Shown piece by piece: positions 7,826 to 15,861 of a stretch of DNA of 27,414 bases. The notes beneath the pieces are model-generated. The model saw only the letters and a list, made by a program, of their open reading frames with translations. It was not told the DNA's origin and did no database searches. Each line of letters starts with the position of its first letter. The stretch's first letter is position 1. Location of the stretch: NCBI GenBank assembly GCA_002483745.1, contig DLIM01000019.1:49327-76740 (forward strand), written 5' to 3'. The DNA is from Caryophanales bacterium UBA7642. Lineage in GTDB: Bacteria; Bacillota_I; Bacilli_A; RFN20; CAG-288. The position numbers were made by a program, and so were the translations under genes.

Positions 7826-8968
7826 ATGGGAAAAGGAAAATTTATGTCAGGGAAGTTTTTTGACTCTAAATGTCGTGAAGGCTTTCCGGATAACAAAGAG
7901 AAAATCCTTGGCTACTTATTAGGACCCGTTGGTGCTCAGCTTCTTTATTTCATGATTCAAACCTGGCTTAATGTCTACTACACTGATGTATTAGGCTTAC
8001 CTGAAATCAATCCGGATTTCCTTTTTTATTTTCCTTTAGTCTTTGGTATTTTTGTTGTTCTTTTTAATTTTATTTTCGGCTATCTGATTGATAGAACTAA
8101 GACTAAGCAAGGTAAAGCTAGGCCCTATATTTTCCTATCAGCTTTCTTGTTACCTCTTTCGGGAGCATTGCTATTTGCAATACCTGATAATCAGACTGCA
8201 CAGTACATCTTGGTTTGCTTATCTTTTAATCTTTTCTTCTCAGCTGGCTATGCCATCTATAATTCTTCTTATAATCTTCTGGTTCCTCTTTCAAGTAGAA
8301 ACAGCAGGAGCAGAAACACCCTATCGACTTTTGCAAACTTAGGAATGATGATTGCTCAGGCTATCGGGTCTTTATTTCCGACCTTGATTTATCCTTTTAT
8401 TAAAACTGATAAACTTCTTTGGTTCTATGCTATGCTAGGCATTTCTCTATTAGCAATGCCTTTCTTACTTCTTCAATATTATTTTACTAGGGAAAGAATC
8501 ACTGAAGAAAATGCTGAACTTGAAAGAAAGCAACCTGAAATTAATGAAAAGAAAGTCTCTATTAAAGAACAATTCTCTGTAGTTGGTAAAGATCACTATT
8601 GGTGGATTCTGATTGCTTATACATTTGTTTTCCAATTAGGCTTGGCTTTTAAGAATTCTTCAGTAGCTTATTACTGTAACTGGGTTATTGGTGACCACTA
8701 TAATGATGGCTATACCATGCTTCTTTTTAATATCATCGGTGGATTATCTTTAGCTCTTGGAGCGGTCATAATCGGTCCATTAAGCAAGAAATTCACTAAG
8801 AGGAATCTTATGCTCTATGGTTTCATCCTTTATGCTTTAGGTGATCTGCTTTGCTTTATTATTTCCTATCCGGGCTTATTTAGCTTAAGCAAGAACACGA
8901 TTCTTATTTGGGTACTTGTTGGCCAGTTCATCAAGAACTTTGGTGCCATACCTTGCGTTTATATCTAG
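7826..8968 (+). pseudogene. GPH-family sugar:cation symporter, N-terminal part, cut by an in-frame TAG
   Basis: This is the first 380 residues of a glycoside-pentoside-hexuronide:cation symporter, a 12-helix MFS-type permease of the plasma membrane. The start ATG has AGGAG seven bases upstream. Characteristic segments are YLLGPVGAQLLYFMIQTWLN, NFIFGYLIDRTKTKQGKARP (the conserved DRTxTRxGKxRP loop between helices 2 and 3) and GQFIKNFGAIPCVYI. At 8966-8968 a TAG interrupts the frame just before the conserved DVLDHLEWKxGFRxDG segment, which follows immediately in the same frame. The product would lack about the last three helices. It is a single-base difference from a sense codon, so recent inactivation, a sequencing error or suppression are all possible. 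Confidence 0.85.
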
Positions 8969-9505
8969 ATGTCATTAGTCGGTGATGTTCTTGATCATCT
9001 GGAATGGAAAGCTGGTTTTAGATGTGATGGTATTACAGTTAGTTTTACTACTATATTCACTTTGTTTATGCCTATCTTAGGCAATGCTATTATCAATAAA
9101 GTCCTAGCCAACGACGGCTATATTACCCCTGTTGGTAACGGTGAAGGGATTGTTCAAAATACGAATCTTCAGATAATCTTAGATTGGTTAGCCTTAGGAT
9201 CTGAAGTAGTCTCCTCTCTGATTATTGTTGTTCTTATGCTTTTCTTTAATGTAGAAAAGAATCTTTCTAAGGAGCAGGAGGAGATTCAAAAAAGAAAAAA
9301 GAAAATCATTTTAGCTAGCGGTGGTACTTGGGTATCTCCTAAAGAAAGAGAAATCCTCGATGAAAAGGAATTCGATAAAGCCAATGAAGAGTTAGCATTA
9401 AGCCACCTAAAAAGAAAATGCGATAAACATCAGCTTGATTTTGAAATAGAAAAAGCCAAGTATTTTGATAAAAAGGCTAAGAAGGCTAAACATGAACATG
9501 ATTGA
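8969..9505 (+). pseudogene. GPH-family sugar:cation symporter, C-terminal part after the TAG
   Basis: This is the remaining 178 residues of the symporter, in the same frame as 7826-8968. It begins MSLVGDVLDHLEWKAGFRCD, the family's conserved segment after helix 10, continues with two hydrophobic helices, and ends in a charged lysine- and glutamate-rich cytoplasmic tail of about 75 residues (from about NVEKNLSKEQEE on). An ATG sits directly after the TAG, but no ribosome binding site is present, so independent translation is unlikely unless ribosomes reinitiate. Joined, the two parts give about 559 residues, long for the family because of the tail. The next gene starts inside its last 14 bases. 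Confidence 0.8.
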
Positions 9506-10277
9506 AGCTAAAGATGGCATCCATTCTATTGAAAAGATTGCTCCTAACACGTACCGTATTGATGAAGAAGGCATTGTTAATTGCTATTTTCTTATTGGAA
9601 AGAAAAGTGCCTTGCTGATTGACTGTGGCATCGGATACGGAAACATTTATGAAACAGTTAGAGAATTAACTGATCTGCCGATCATTTTAGCTATTACTCA
9701 CCGACACTGTGATCACGATGGGGGAAGAAACTATTTTAGAAATTATTATGTTCATCGAAATGATAAACCTTTTGTTTATAAGTTGCTTTCTTCAAAGCTA
9801 GCCTGTAAGGCACTTCTTAAAGGCAATCACGTTAAAGCCAAGTTATCTAAAATGCCTTTTCATTCAAAGCCAATCTATTTTGATGATAATTTTTCTTTTG
9901 ACTTAGGGAATCGGGTTGTAAATACTATCAATACTCCTGGGCATACTAAAGGGTCAGTAGTGTTTTTGGACGCTTCGACTAATTTGATGTTTACTGGTGA
10001 TGATGTTAATCCTTTTCTTTGGATGCAGCTACCCGGATCTACTTCGCTTTCTACTTGGCTAATTGGTGCAAAAATCATTTTTTCACTAACTGATAATTAT
10101 ACGGCTTACTGCGGCCATGTTAATGGCTATGAGACCAAGGAAGAAATTGCTGGTATTATTAACCTCGTTTTTTCAATGCTCCAAAATAAGCCTAAGTTTA
10201 AAGGAAACAGTGTAATCTATCCTCCCGATGAGAAGGCTAAAAATCATATCTTTGTTTCTAGGAATCATTTGAAGTAG
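9492..10277 (+). CDS. Metallo-beta-lactamase-fold hydrolase
   Basis: This is a cytoplasmic metal-dependent hydrolase of the glyoxalase II/MBL superfamily. Metal ligands, numbered from the chosen start, are THRHCDHDGG with His70, His72, Asp74 and His75, then TPGHTKGS with His151, TGDD near 168-171, and CGHVNG with His209. This is the full set for a two-metal site. I chose ATG 9492, which has GAAGG six bases upstream, over the TTG at 9465, which lies well inside the preceding gene. The frame overlaps the symporter tail by 14 bases, so translation is probably coupled. Placement between a sugar symporter and a beta-glucosidase suggests (inference) a role with a sugar ester, lactone or toxic by-product. 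The substrate is not determinable. Confidence 0.88.
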   Translation: MNMIEAKDGIHSIEKIAPNTYRIDEEGIVNCYFLIGKKSALLIDCGIGYGNIYETVRELTDLPIILAITHRHCDHDGGRNYFRNYYVHRNDKPFVYKLLSSKLACKALLKGNHVKAKLSKMPFHSKPIYFDDNFSFDLGNRVVNTINTPGHTKGSVVFLDASTNLMFTGDDVNPFLWMQLPGSTSLSTWLIGAKIIFSLTDNYTAYCGHVNGYETKEEIAGIINLVFSMLQNKPKFKGNSVIYPPDEKAKNHIFVSRNHLK

Positions 10278-10316
10278 AATTAATTTAAATTCTTTTGTGA
10301 AAGAATCTAAAAAAAC

Positions 10317-11321
10317 ATGAGAGAAAACCATCCAGTGACTAAGCTTCTTAAAGAAGAAATCCCATCTTTTTTAACTGATCTTCTTACTGTTCCTCCTTTA
10401 GAGAGACTAAAGGATGTTGGAATGAATTGCGGTGTTGAATATATGTCCTTTCCCTTCTTTAAGAAACTGAAACCTTATTCCCGCTATTATCATAGTCTGA
10501 ATGTGGCTTTGATTATTTATCATTTCACCCACGATGAAAAACAGACAATTGCCGGCCTTTTCCATGATATTGCTACTCCTTGCTTTGCTCATGTTGTTGA
10601 TTTCATGAATAAGGATTATCTCAAACAGGAATCAACTGAAAAGGACACTGAGGAGATTATTAGAAGCAGTGAGCAAATTCAAAATATCTTAACTAAATTA
10701 GCTCTTAAAACCAAAGATGTTTCTAATTACCATCTTTATCCAATTGCTGACAATGATTCTCCCAGACTATCTTCTGATAGGTTAGAGTATACTTTAAGCA
10801 ATATTTATAATTATGGCTTTGCGACTTTAGCTCAGGTAGGCTCTTTCTATGATGATCTTCTTGTTGCTAAAAATGAGTTTGGAAATGATGAACTATGCTT
10901 TAGAAATCTTGATACTGCACTTAGCTTCAGTCTTTTCTCCTTGAAGTGTTCTAGAGTCTATATCAGTGATGAAGACCGGGGCAGTATGCAGGCCTTAGCT
11001 TTGATTTTAAGAAAAGCTATTGACTTAAAAGTCATTTCCTATCAGGACCTTTATTTAAAGGAAAAGGAACTTATCAGTAAACTCAGAGAGAATGATTTGA
11101 CTAAGAAAGACTTTACCGATTATCTTAACTTAAAGACTGTTAAGAGAAGTAGATCCTATCTTCCTTTAGAAAAATACTGCTTCAATATAAAAGCCAAGAA
11201 AAGATATATTGATCCTTATGTCTTTAAAAAGGGAAGGCTATCTAGTATCTCTTTAGATTATAAAAAAGAAGTCTCAAGTTTCCTTAATGAAGATACTGAT
11301 TATTATGTCTGTCTTTCTTAA
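10317..11321 (+). CDS. HD-domain phosphohydrolase (dGTPase/SAMHD1-like superfamily)
   Basis: The 334-residue protein has an HD metal-binding site typical of phosphohydrolases: YYHSLNVALIIYHF with His59, AGLFHDIATPCFAH with the His83-Asp84 pair and His92, and a later SSDRLEYTLSN segment with the acidic ligand, as in COG1078-type proteins. These enzymes hydrolyse nucleotides or other phosphate esters in the cytoplasm. The actual substrate is unknown. The C-terminal third has no pattern I recognise. It starts 39 bases after the MBL gene. That gap contains a 7-4-7 hairpin (10289-10306) and no good ribosome binding site, so its expression may be low. It is co-oriented with the beta-glucosidase 75 bases downstream. 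Confidence 0.82.
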   Translation: MRENHPVTKLLKEEIPSFLTDLLTVPPLERLKDVGMNCGVEYMSFPFFKKLKPYSRYYHSLNVALIIYHFTHDEKQTIAGLFHDIATPCFAHVVDFMNKDYLKQESTEKDTEEIIRSSEQIQNILTKLALKTKDVSNYHLYPIADNDSPRLSSDRLEYTLSNIYNYGFATLAQVGSFYDDLLVAKNEFGNDELCFRNLDTALSFSLFSLKCSRVYISDEDRGSMQALALILRKAIDLKVISYQDLYLKEKELISKLRENDLTKKDFTDYLNLKTVKRSRSYLPLEKYCFNIKAKKRYIDPYVFKKGRLSSISLDYKKEVSSFLNEDTDYYVCLS

Positions 11322-11396
11322 GAGACGGTATGGAAAATTGACTAGTTTGAACTTATGATATGAAGTAGGGCCTAAAGAAATCAAGGAGACAAAAAT

Positions 11397-13805
11397 ATGT
11401 CTGAAATCGAGAAGCTAATTAAAGAGATGACTCTTGAAGAAAAGGCAGATTTACTATCTGGTTATACTAATATGTCGACCGCCCCGATCAAGAGATTAGG
11501 TATTAATTCAATCATCTTTTCCGATGGCCCTAATGGCTTAAGAAAAGAAAAAGGTGAGAAAGGAATCGATAACTTTCTTAAAACCGAAGAAACCACTTGT
11601 TTTCCTGATGGCATCAATCTAGCTTCTACTTTTGATAAAGACCTTATTAAAAAGACTGGTGTGGCTTTAGGAGAAGAATGTTCCTTCTTTGGAGTCAATG
11701 TTCTTTTAGGGCCGGCTGTTAACATTGACAGGAATCCTCTCGATGGAAGAAATTTCGAATACTATTCTGAGGATCCTTATTTAACCTCTCAGATTGGTAT
11801 CAATTATGTCTTAGGCTTACAAAGCCAGAAGGTTTCTTGCTGTGTTAAGCACTTTGCATTGAACAATAACGAGAACAGTCGTTTTACTTCTAATGCTATC
11901 TGTGATGAAAGAGCCTTAAGGGAAATCTATCTTAAGCCTTTTGAAATGATTGTTAAAAATGCGCATCCTTTAGCTTTTATGACTAGCTACAATCAGGTCA
12001 ATGGTTTCCATTCCAGTGAGAATAGCTATTTAATTAGTGATGTCTTGAGGAATGAATGGGACTTTGATGGAGTGGTGATGACTGATTGGGGCGGAATCGT
12101 CAATAAGGCAGCTTCCGTAAAAGCTGGCAATGACTTAGAAATGCCTGGCATGGTAAGTCAAAACAAGGAAGAACTTATTAAATCAATTAATGATAAGACT
12201 CTCCCTATCGAATACGTTGATAAAGCTATTGCCAATATCCTTACTCTTGGGGAAAGAACCAAGGCTGAAAAAGCTAAGGACTGTGATTTTAAGGGACATG
12301 AAGAAATCTGTTATCAGATTGCTTTAGGTTCAGCGGTCTTACTTAAGAACAATAATCAGACCCTTCCTTTAGATTCTAAGAAGAAGTACTTAGTAATTGG
12401 CTCACTTTTTGAAGATATGCGTTATCAGGGCTCTGGTTCTAGTATGATTAATGCTAAGAGAGTAGTTACAACTAAAGAAGCCTTTGATGAAAACCATATC
12501 AGTTATGAATATGCCCCCGGTTATAACTGCCATAGCTTTAAATCCCAGCTGAGCTTAGAAAATGAGGCAATAAATAAAGCAAAATCCTATGATGAGATTC
12601 TTTTCTTTGGTGGTTTAATTGACGGCATGGAATCAGAGGGCTTTGATAGAGATGACCTTAATATTCCTCATAACCAAGTTAAGCTGATTCAGAAATTAGG
12701 TAAGCTCCACAAGAAGATCGTCTTTGTTCTCTATACCGGTAATGCCATTGAACTACCTTTCATTGACAAATTCTCTGCTGTCTTAAATATGCAGTTACCT
12801 GGTGAAATGGGTGGATTAGCTACTTATTCCTTGCTCTTTGGAAAAGCCTCGCCTAGTGGAAGAATGTCTATCACTTGGCCTTTAAATAAGAGCGATATTC
12901 CTTTTGAGAGTGGTTATGGCCTAAAACATAATGATCTCTATAAAGAATCCATCTATGTCGGATACCGCTATTACACCACTTTTAAGAAAGCGGTGCTCTA
13001 TCCCTTTGGCTATGGCTTATCCTATTCTTCTTTTGCTTACTCAGAACTTAATGTTAAAAGCGAGCAGGATAATCTTCTTGTCTCTCTCAAGGTTAAGAAC
13101 ACTGGAACGATGAAAGCTAAAGAAGTCGTCCAAGTTTATTTTGAGCATTCCTCTCTTAATACCGACTTCCCCTTACGTCAGTTGATTGGCTTTGATAAAG
13201 TTGAATTAGATATTAATGAAGAAAAAGAAGTTAAGTTCATTCTTCCTCTTGATTCTCTTAAGTACTATAGTTTAAAAGAAAAGAGAACTGTTCTTGATGA
13301 TGGTCTCTACACTATTGATATCAATAAAGATGCTAATACAGTGCTATTAAGTTCTCCGATAACTTTAAAGGGAGAAAACATCAAAGAAGATCCTCGTACT
13401 GATTATCAAAGCGCTGATAAATTATTAGCTATCTCCGATGATAGGTTCTATAAGATTTCTGGCCGTCAGCCACAGAAATACATTCCTGGTGGAAGACCAA
13501 TAACTTTTGAAACACCAATTAGAGAATACACAACTTTCTTTGGAAAGATCTTTAGAAAAGTAGCTATCCATATTGGTAAATCCAAGATGAAAGAAGCCAG
13601 AAAAGAAAAAGATCCTAATCAAAGACGCCAGATGGAACAAACTGGTTTATTCATATCAAAGATGATTCCCTCAAACTGTTTAAGATCACTTTGCTATTGT
13701 TCGGGTGGAATTGTTACTTATCCGATGGCAGTTGATATCCTCGACATTGTTAACGGTCATCCGATCAAAGGACTAAAAGCCTTAAAGAAAGATATGAAGA
13801 AGTAG
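11397..13805 (+). CDS. Glycoside hydrolase family 3 beta-glucosidase, cytoplasmic
   Basis: The enzyme cleaves terminal beta-linked glucose or xylose from oligosaccharides or aryl glycosides by a retaining mechanism. The 802 residues are arranged as an (alpha/beta)8 domain from MTLEEKADLLSGYTNM with FSDGPNGLR, NIDRNPLDGRNFEYYSEDP and KHFALNNNE, with the nucleophile Asp230 in GVVMTDWGG. An alpha/beta sandwich domain follows, with the motif ESEGFDRDDL at 412-421 whose Glu is the likely acid/base. An Fn3-like domain comes next (VKNTGTMKAKEVVQVYF to about 650). About 120 basic residues then end the protein with LRSLCYCSGG and NGHPIKGLKALK. There is no signal peptide, so substrate must be imported. 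AAGGAG precedes the ATG. TTGACT at 11338 with TATGAA 15 bases on could be its own promoter. It ends the cluster at a terminator. Confidence 0.94.
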   Translation: MSEIEKLIKEMTLEEKADLLSGYTNMSTAPIKRLGINSIIFSDGPNGLRKEKGEKGIDNFLKTEETTCFPDGINLASTFDKDLIKKTGVALGEECSFFGVNVLLGPAVNIDRNPLDGRNFEYYSEDPYLTSQIGINYVLGLQSQKVSCCVKHFALNNNENSRFTSNAICDERALREIYLKPFEMIVKNAHPLAFMTSYNQVNGFHSSENSYLISDVLRNEWDFDGVVMTDWGGIVNKAASVKAGNDLEMPGMVSQNKEELIKSINDKTLPIEYVDKAIANILTLGERTKAEKAKDCDFKGHEEICYQIALGSAVLLKNNNQTLPLDSKKKYLVIGSLFEDMRYQGSGSSMINAKRVVTTKEAFDENHISYEYAPGYNCHSFKSQLSLENEAINKAKSYDEILFFGGLIDGMESEGFDRDDLNIPHNQVKLIQKLGKLHKKIVFVLYTGNAIELPFIDKFSAVLNMQLPGEMGGLATYSLLFGKASPSGRMSITWPLNKSDIPFESGYGLKHNDLYKESIYVGYRYYTTFKKAVLYPFGYGLSYSSFAYSELNVKSEQDNLLVSLKVKNTGTMKAKEVVQVYFEHSSLNTDFPLRQLIGFDKVELDINEEKEVKFILPLDSLKYYSLKEKRTVLDDGLYTIDINKDANTVLLSSPITLKGENIKEDPRTDYQSADKLLAISDDRFYKISGRQPQKYIPGGRPITFETPIREYTTFFGKIFRKVAIHIGKSKMKEARKEKDPNQRRQMEQTGLFISKMIPSNCLRSLCYCSGGIVTYPMAVDILDIVNGHPIKGLKALKKDMKK

Positions 13806-13818
13806 TAAGACAAAAATT

Positions 13819-13854
13819 AAAAGACCTGCCTAATTGAAGACAGGTCTTTTTTTT
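13819..13854. terminator. Bidirectional rho-independent terminator
   Basis: AAAAGACCTG at 13819-13828 pairs with CAGGTCTTTT at 13841-13850 around a 12-base loop, and the T run continues to 13854. It ends the beta-glucosidase transcript. On the other strand the hairpin is followed by a short T stretch and could also stop the convergent GGGtGRT gene. Confidence 0.9.
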
Positions 13855-13870
13855 GCTTTAAACTAAGAAA

Positions 13871-14878
13871 CTACTTCTTAGCAGACAAAGCTTCGTAGAC
13901 AGCAACGGCTAAAGAGACAGTGGCACCAACCATCGGGTTATTACCCATACCGATTAAGCCCATCATCTCAACATGAGCCGGAACAGAAGAAGAACCAGCG
14001 AACTGAGCATCAGCATGCATTCTGCCCATGGAATCGGTTAAGCCATAAGAAGCCGGACCGGCACCCATATTATCAGGATGTAAAGTTCTTCCAGTTCCAC
14101 CGCCAGAGGCGACAGAGAAGTACTTCTGTCCATGACCCCAGCACCAGTTCTTATACTGACCAGCGACAAGATGTTGGAATCTAGTCGGGTTAGTAGAGTT
14201 ACCAGTGATAGAGATATCAACATGTTCATACTTCATAATAGCGACACCTTCAGTGGCATCATCAGAGCCGTAGCATCTGATGTTGGCACGGTTGCCATCA
14301 GAGAACTTGATTTCATCGATAATCTTAAGAGTATCGTTAGTACGATCGAGTTCAGTTCTGACATAAGTGAAGCCATTGATTCTGGAGATGATGTAAGCAG
14401 CGTTCTTGCCTAAACCATTGAGAATAACATGTAAAGGATTCTTTCTGACCTTGTTGGCGTTATTGGCAATACCGATAGCACCTTCAGCGGCAGCGAATGA
14501 TTCATGTCCGGCTAAGAAGGCAAAGCAGTGAGATTCCTCATCGAGAAGTCTAGCACCGAGATTACCATGTCCTAAACCGACTTCACGCTTATCAGCAACA
14601 GAGCCAGGAACACAGAAAGCCTGTAATCCTTCCCCTAAGCAGACAGCAGCCTCTTTAGCGGTCTTGACCTTTTTCTTAAGAGCTAAGGCAGTTCCTAAGG
14701 TGTAGCCCCAGACAGCGTTATCGAAGCAAATAGGCTGAATACCACGAACAATCTTATCGACATCAACGCCATAGGATAAGCAAAGCTTCTGGCAATCTTC
14801 TAAAGTGCCAAGATCATTTTTCTTAAGGAAGGCATTAATTCCGGCAGTACGTCTTTCTTGATTCTCAAATGTAACCAT
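13871..14878 (-). CDS. GGGtGRT family protein of unknown function
   Basis: The 335-residue protein belongs to the family named for its glycine motif, GGGTGRT at 259-265 here. I know the family as occurring beside a NifU-like scaffold in anaerobes, as it does here, but I know of no demonstrated biochemistry. Other visible conserved-looking blocks are FCVPGSVADKREVGLGHGNLGARLL, FLAGHESFAAAEGA, NGLGKNAAYIISRI, IRCYGSDDATEG and GSSSVPAHVEMMGLIGMGNNPMVG. There are few membrane-like segments and no signal peptide, so it is cytosolic. The glycine-rich motifs suggest a phosphate- or nucleotide-containing ligand (inference). ATG 14878 is chosen over TTG 14884 because the AAGGAG overlapping the previous stop lies at the right distance. 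Only 6 bases separate it from that stop, which indicates translational coupling. Confidence 0.88.
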   Translation of the reverse strand: MVTFENQERRTAGINAFLKKNDLGTLEDCQKLCLSYGVDVDKIVRGIQPICFDNAVWGYTLGTALALKKKVKTAKEAAVCLGEGLQAFCVPGSVADKREVGLGHGNLGARLLDEESHCFAFLAGHESFAAAEGAIGIANNANKVRKNPLHVILNGLGKNAAYIISRINGFTYVRTELDRTNDTLKIIDEIKFSDGNRANIRCYGSDDATEGVAIMKYEHVDISITGNSTNPTRFQHLVAGQYKNWCWGHGQKYFSVASGGGTGRTLHPDNMGAGPASYGLTDSMGRMHADAQFAGSSSVPAHVEMMGLIGMGNNPMVGATVSLAVAVYEALSAKK

Positions 14879-14884
14879 GGTCAA

Positions 14885-15577
14885 TTACTCCTTTCTCGGA
14901 TCGATGACCTTGACGGCTTCAGCGTAACGGCCATAGGTACCAGTGGCAGCCTTAAAAGCTTCGTTAGCATCCTTGCCTTCACGAATAGCCTTCATCATCT
15001 TTCCAAGATTAACGAATTCATAACCAATGACTTCATTGTTCTTATCAAGACCTTCATGGAGAACATAACCATCAGTCATTTCGAGATATCTGGGGCCTTT
15101 AGCTAAAGTTCCAAACATCGTGCCAATCTGAGAGCGGCGGTTCTTGCCAAGATCATCCATAGAGGAGCCAATCGGTAAACCATTTTCAGAGAAAGCGGTC
15201 TGGCTTCTGCCATAGACGAACTGCTTGAAGCATTCTCTCATAGCAACGTTGATAGCATCGCAAACCAAATCGGTGTTCAAAGCCTCTAAGAGAGTCTTGC
15301 CTTGGATGGATTCAACAGCCATAGCAGCTGAATGAGTCATACCAGAGCAGCCAATAGTCTCAATCAAAGCTTCCTGAATGATTCCCTTCTTGACGTTGAG
15401 AGTAAGCTTGCAGGCACCCTGCATAGGAGCACACCAGCCGATACCATGGGATAAACCGGAAATATCAGTGATTTCCTTTGATTTGATCCAAAGTCCTTCT
15501 TCAGGAATCGGAGAGACGCCCGGATCAGCTCCATTCCGGACTGTACACATCGTCTTGACATCATTCGTAGTGTCCAT
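14885..15577 (-). CDS. NifU/IscU-like iron-sulfur cluster assembly scaffold protein
   Basis: The 230-residue protein carries a NifU N-terminal-like domain, whose relatives hold a nascent Fe-S cluster on three cysteines. Candidate ligands are in GWCAPMQGAC (Cys49, Cys56), IGCSGM (Cys77) and the helix LVCDAINVAMREC (Cys106, Cys116), in the family's order. It is longer than IscU (about 130 residues). After the scaffold part it continues with a region containing GSSMDDLGKNRRSQIGTMFG and a glycine/tyrosine-rich end near GTYGRYAEAVKV. No cysteine desulfurase or other Isc/Suf gene is in the window, so it need not be the general scaffold. It may build a cluster for its coupled partner, the GGGtGRT protein (inference). 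AAAGGA precedes the ATG, and a structured leader precedes the gene. Confidence 0.85.
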   Translation of the reverse strand: MDTTNDVKTMCTVRNGADPGVSPIPEEGLWIKSKEITDISGLSHGIGWCAPMQGACKLTLNVKKGIIQEALIETIGCSGMTHSAAMAVESIQGKTLLEALNTDLVCDAINVAMRECFKQFVYGRSQTAFSENGLPIGSSMDDLGKNRRSQIGTMFGTLAKGPRYLEMTDGYVLHEGLDKNNEVIGYEFVNLGKMMKAIREGKDANEAFKAATGTYGRYAEAVKVIDPRKE

Positions 15578-15639
15578 TGAGCAACTTTCCTTTCTTGCCT
15601 ATAGGCAATTAATAAATGAACCTATGGCAACAATCATTT

Positions 15640-15713
15640 TTAAGGGATTTAAGCTATTAAGTGCTAGCTTTTTGGCTTGAAGAAGCTTCTCAGCTTCTTG
15701 GGTCCCTCAACCC
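15640..15713 (-). promoter_or_regulatory. Structured 5' leader with a predicted three-way junction, candidate riboswitch
   Basis: On the minus strand, TTGAGGGA (15710-15703) pairs with TCCCTTAA (15647-15640) as a closing stem with one G-U pair. Inside are two hairpins: AAGAAGC/GCTTCTT (15699-15693 with 15686-15680, loop TGAGAA) and AAGCTA/TAGCTT (15670-15665 with 15656-15651, loop GCACTTAA). An alternative GGGT/ACCC pairing (15713-15710 with 15703-15700) would compete with the closing stem. The leader lies between a TATAAT promoter and the scaffold gene. I do not recognise the class. The fold was found by eye, not by energy calculation. Confidence 0.45.
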
Positions 15714-15720
15714 GTTGATA

Positions 15721-15749
15721 ATTATACACTGAAAAACGTTTATGAGAAA
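15721..15749 (-). promoter_or_regulatory. Promoter of the scaffold/GGGtGRT operon
   Basis: A perfect TATAAT lies at 15726-15721 on the minus strand. The -35 region 17 bases upstream, TTTCTC at 15749-15744, is weak. Transcription would begin near 15715-15713, giving a leader of about 135 bases before the ATG at 15577. Confidence 0.55.
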
Positions 15750-15861
15750 GCTATTTGATTGTTTGTCATGAAGTCTTTCTTTTTCAAAATAAAAGTTTTC
15801 TTTTCAATCAGTTAGATTTACACTTATCTTACCTTACTTTTTAGAGAGGAATGCTAAACTG

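Noticed and set aside
10289..10306. ATTCTTT-TGTG-AAAGAAT hairpin as a terminator or operator before the HD gene
   Set aside because: The stem is only seven A/T-rich pairs and is followed by an A run rather than a T run, so termination is unlikely. A role in blocking translation cannot be excluded but is not supported.
15378..15680. 100-residue plus-strand frame opposite the NifU-like gene and its leader
   Set aside because: It is antisense to a conserved gene, has no promoter or ribosome binding site and no family resemblance.
15640..15726. S-box (SAM-I) riboswitch suggested by TATCAA followed by GAGGGAC on the minus strand
   Set aside because: The TATCAA lies between the TATAAT and the predicted transcription start and so would not be in the RNA. 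The stem pattern and the later GGCAACC-type segment do not match.
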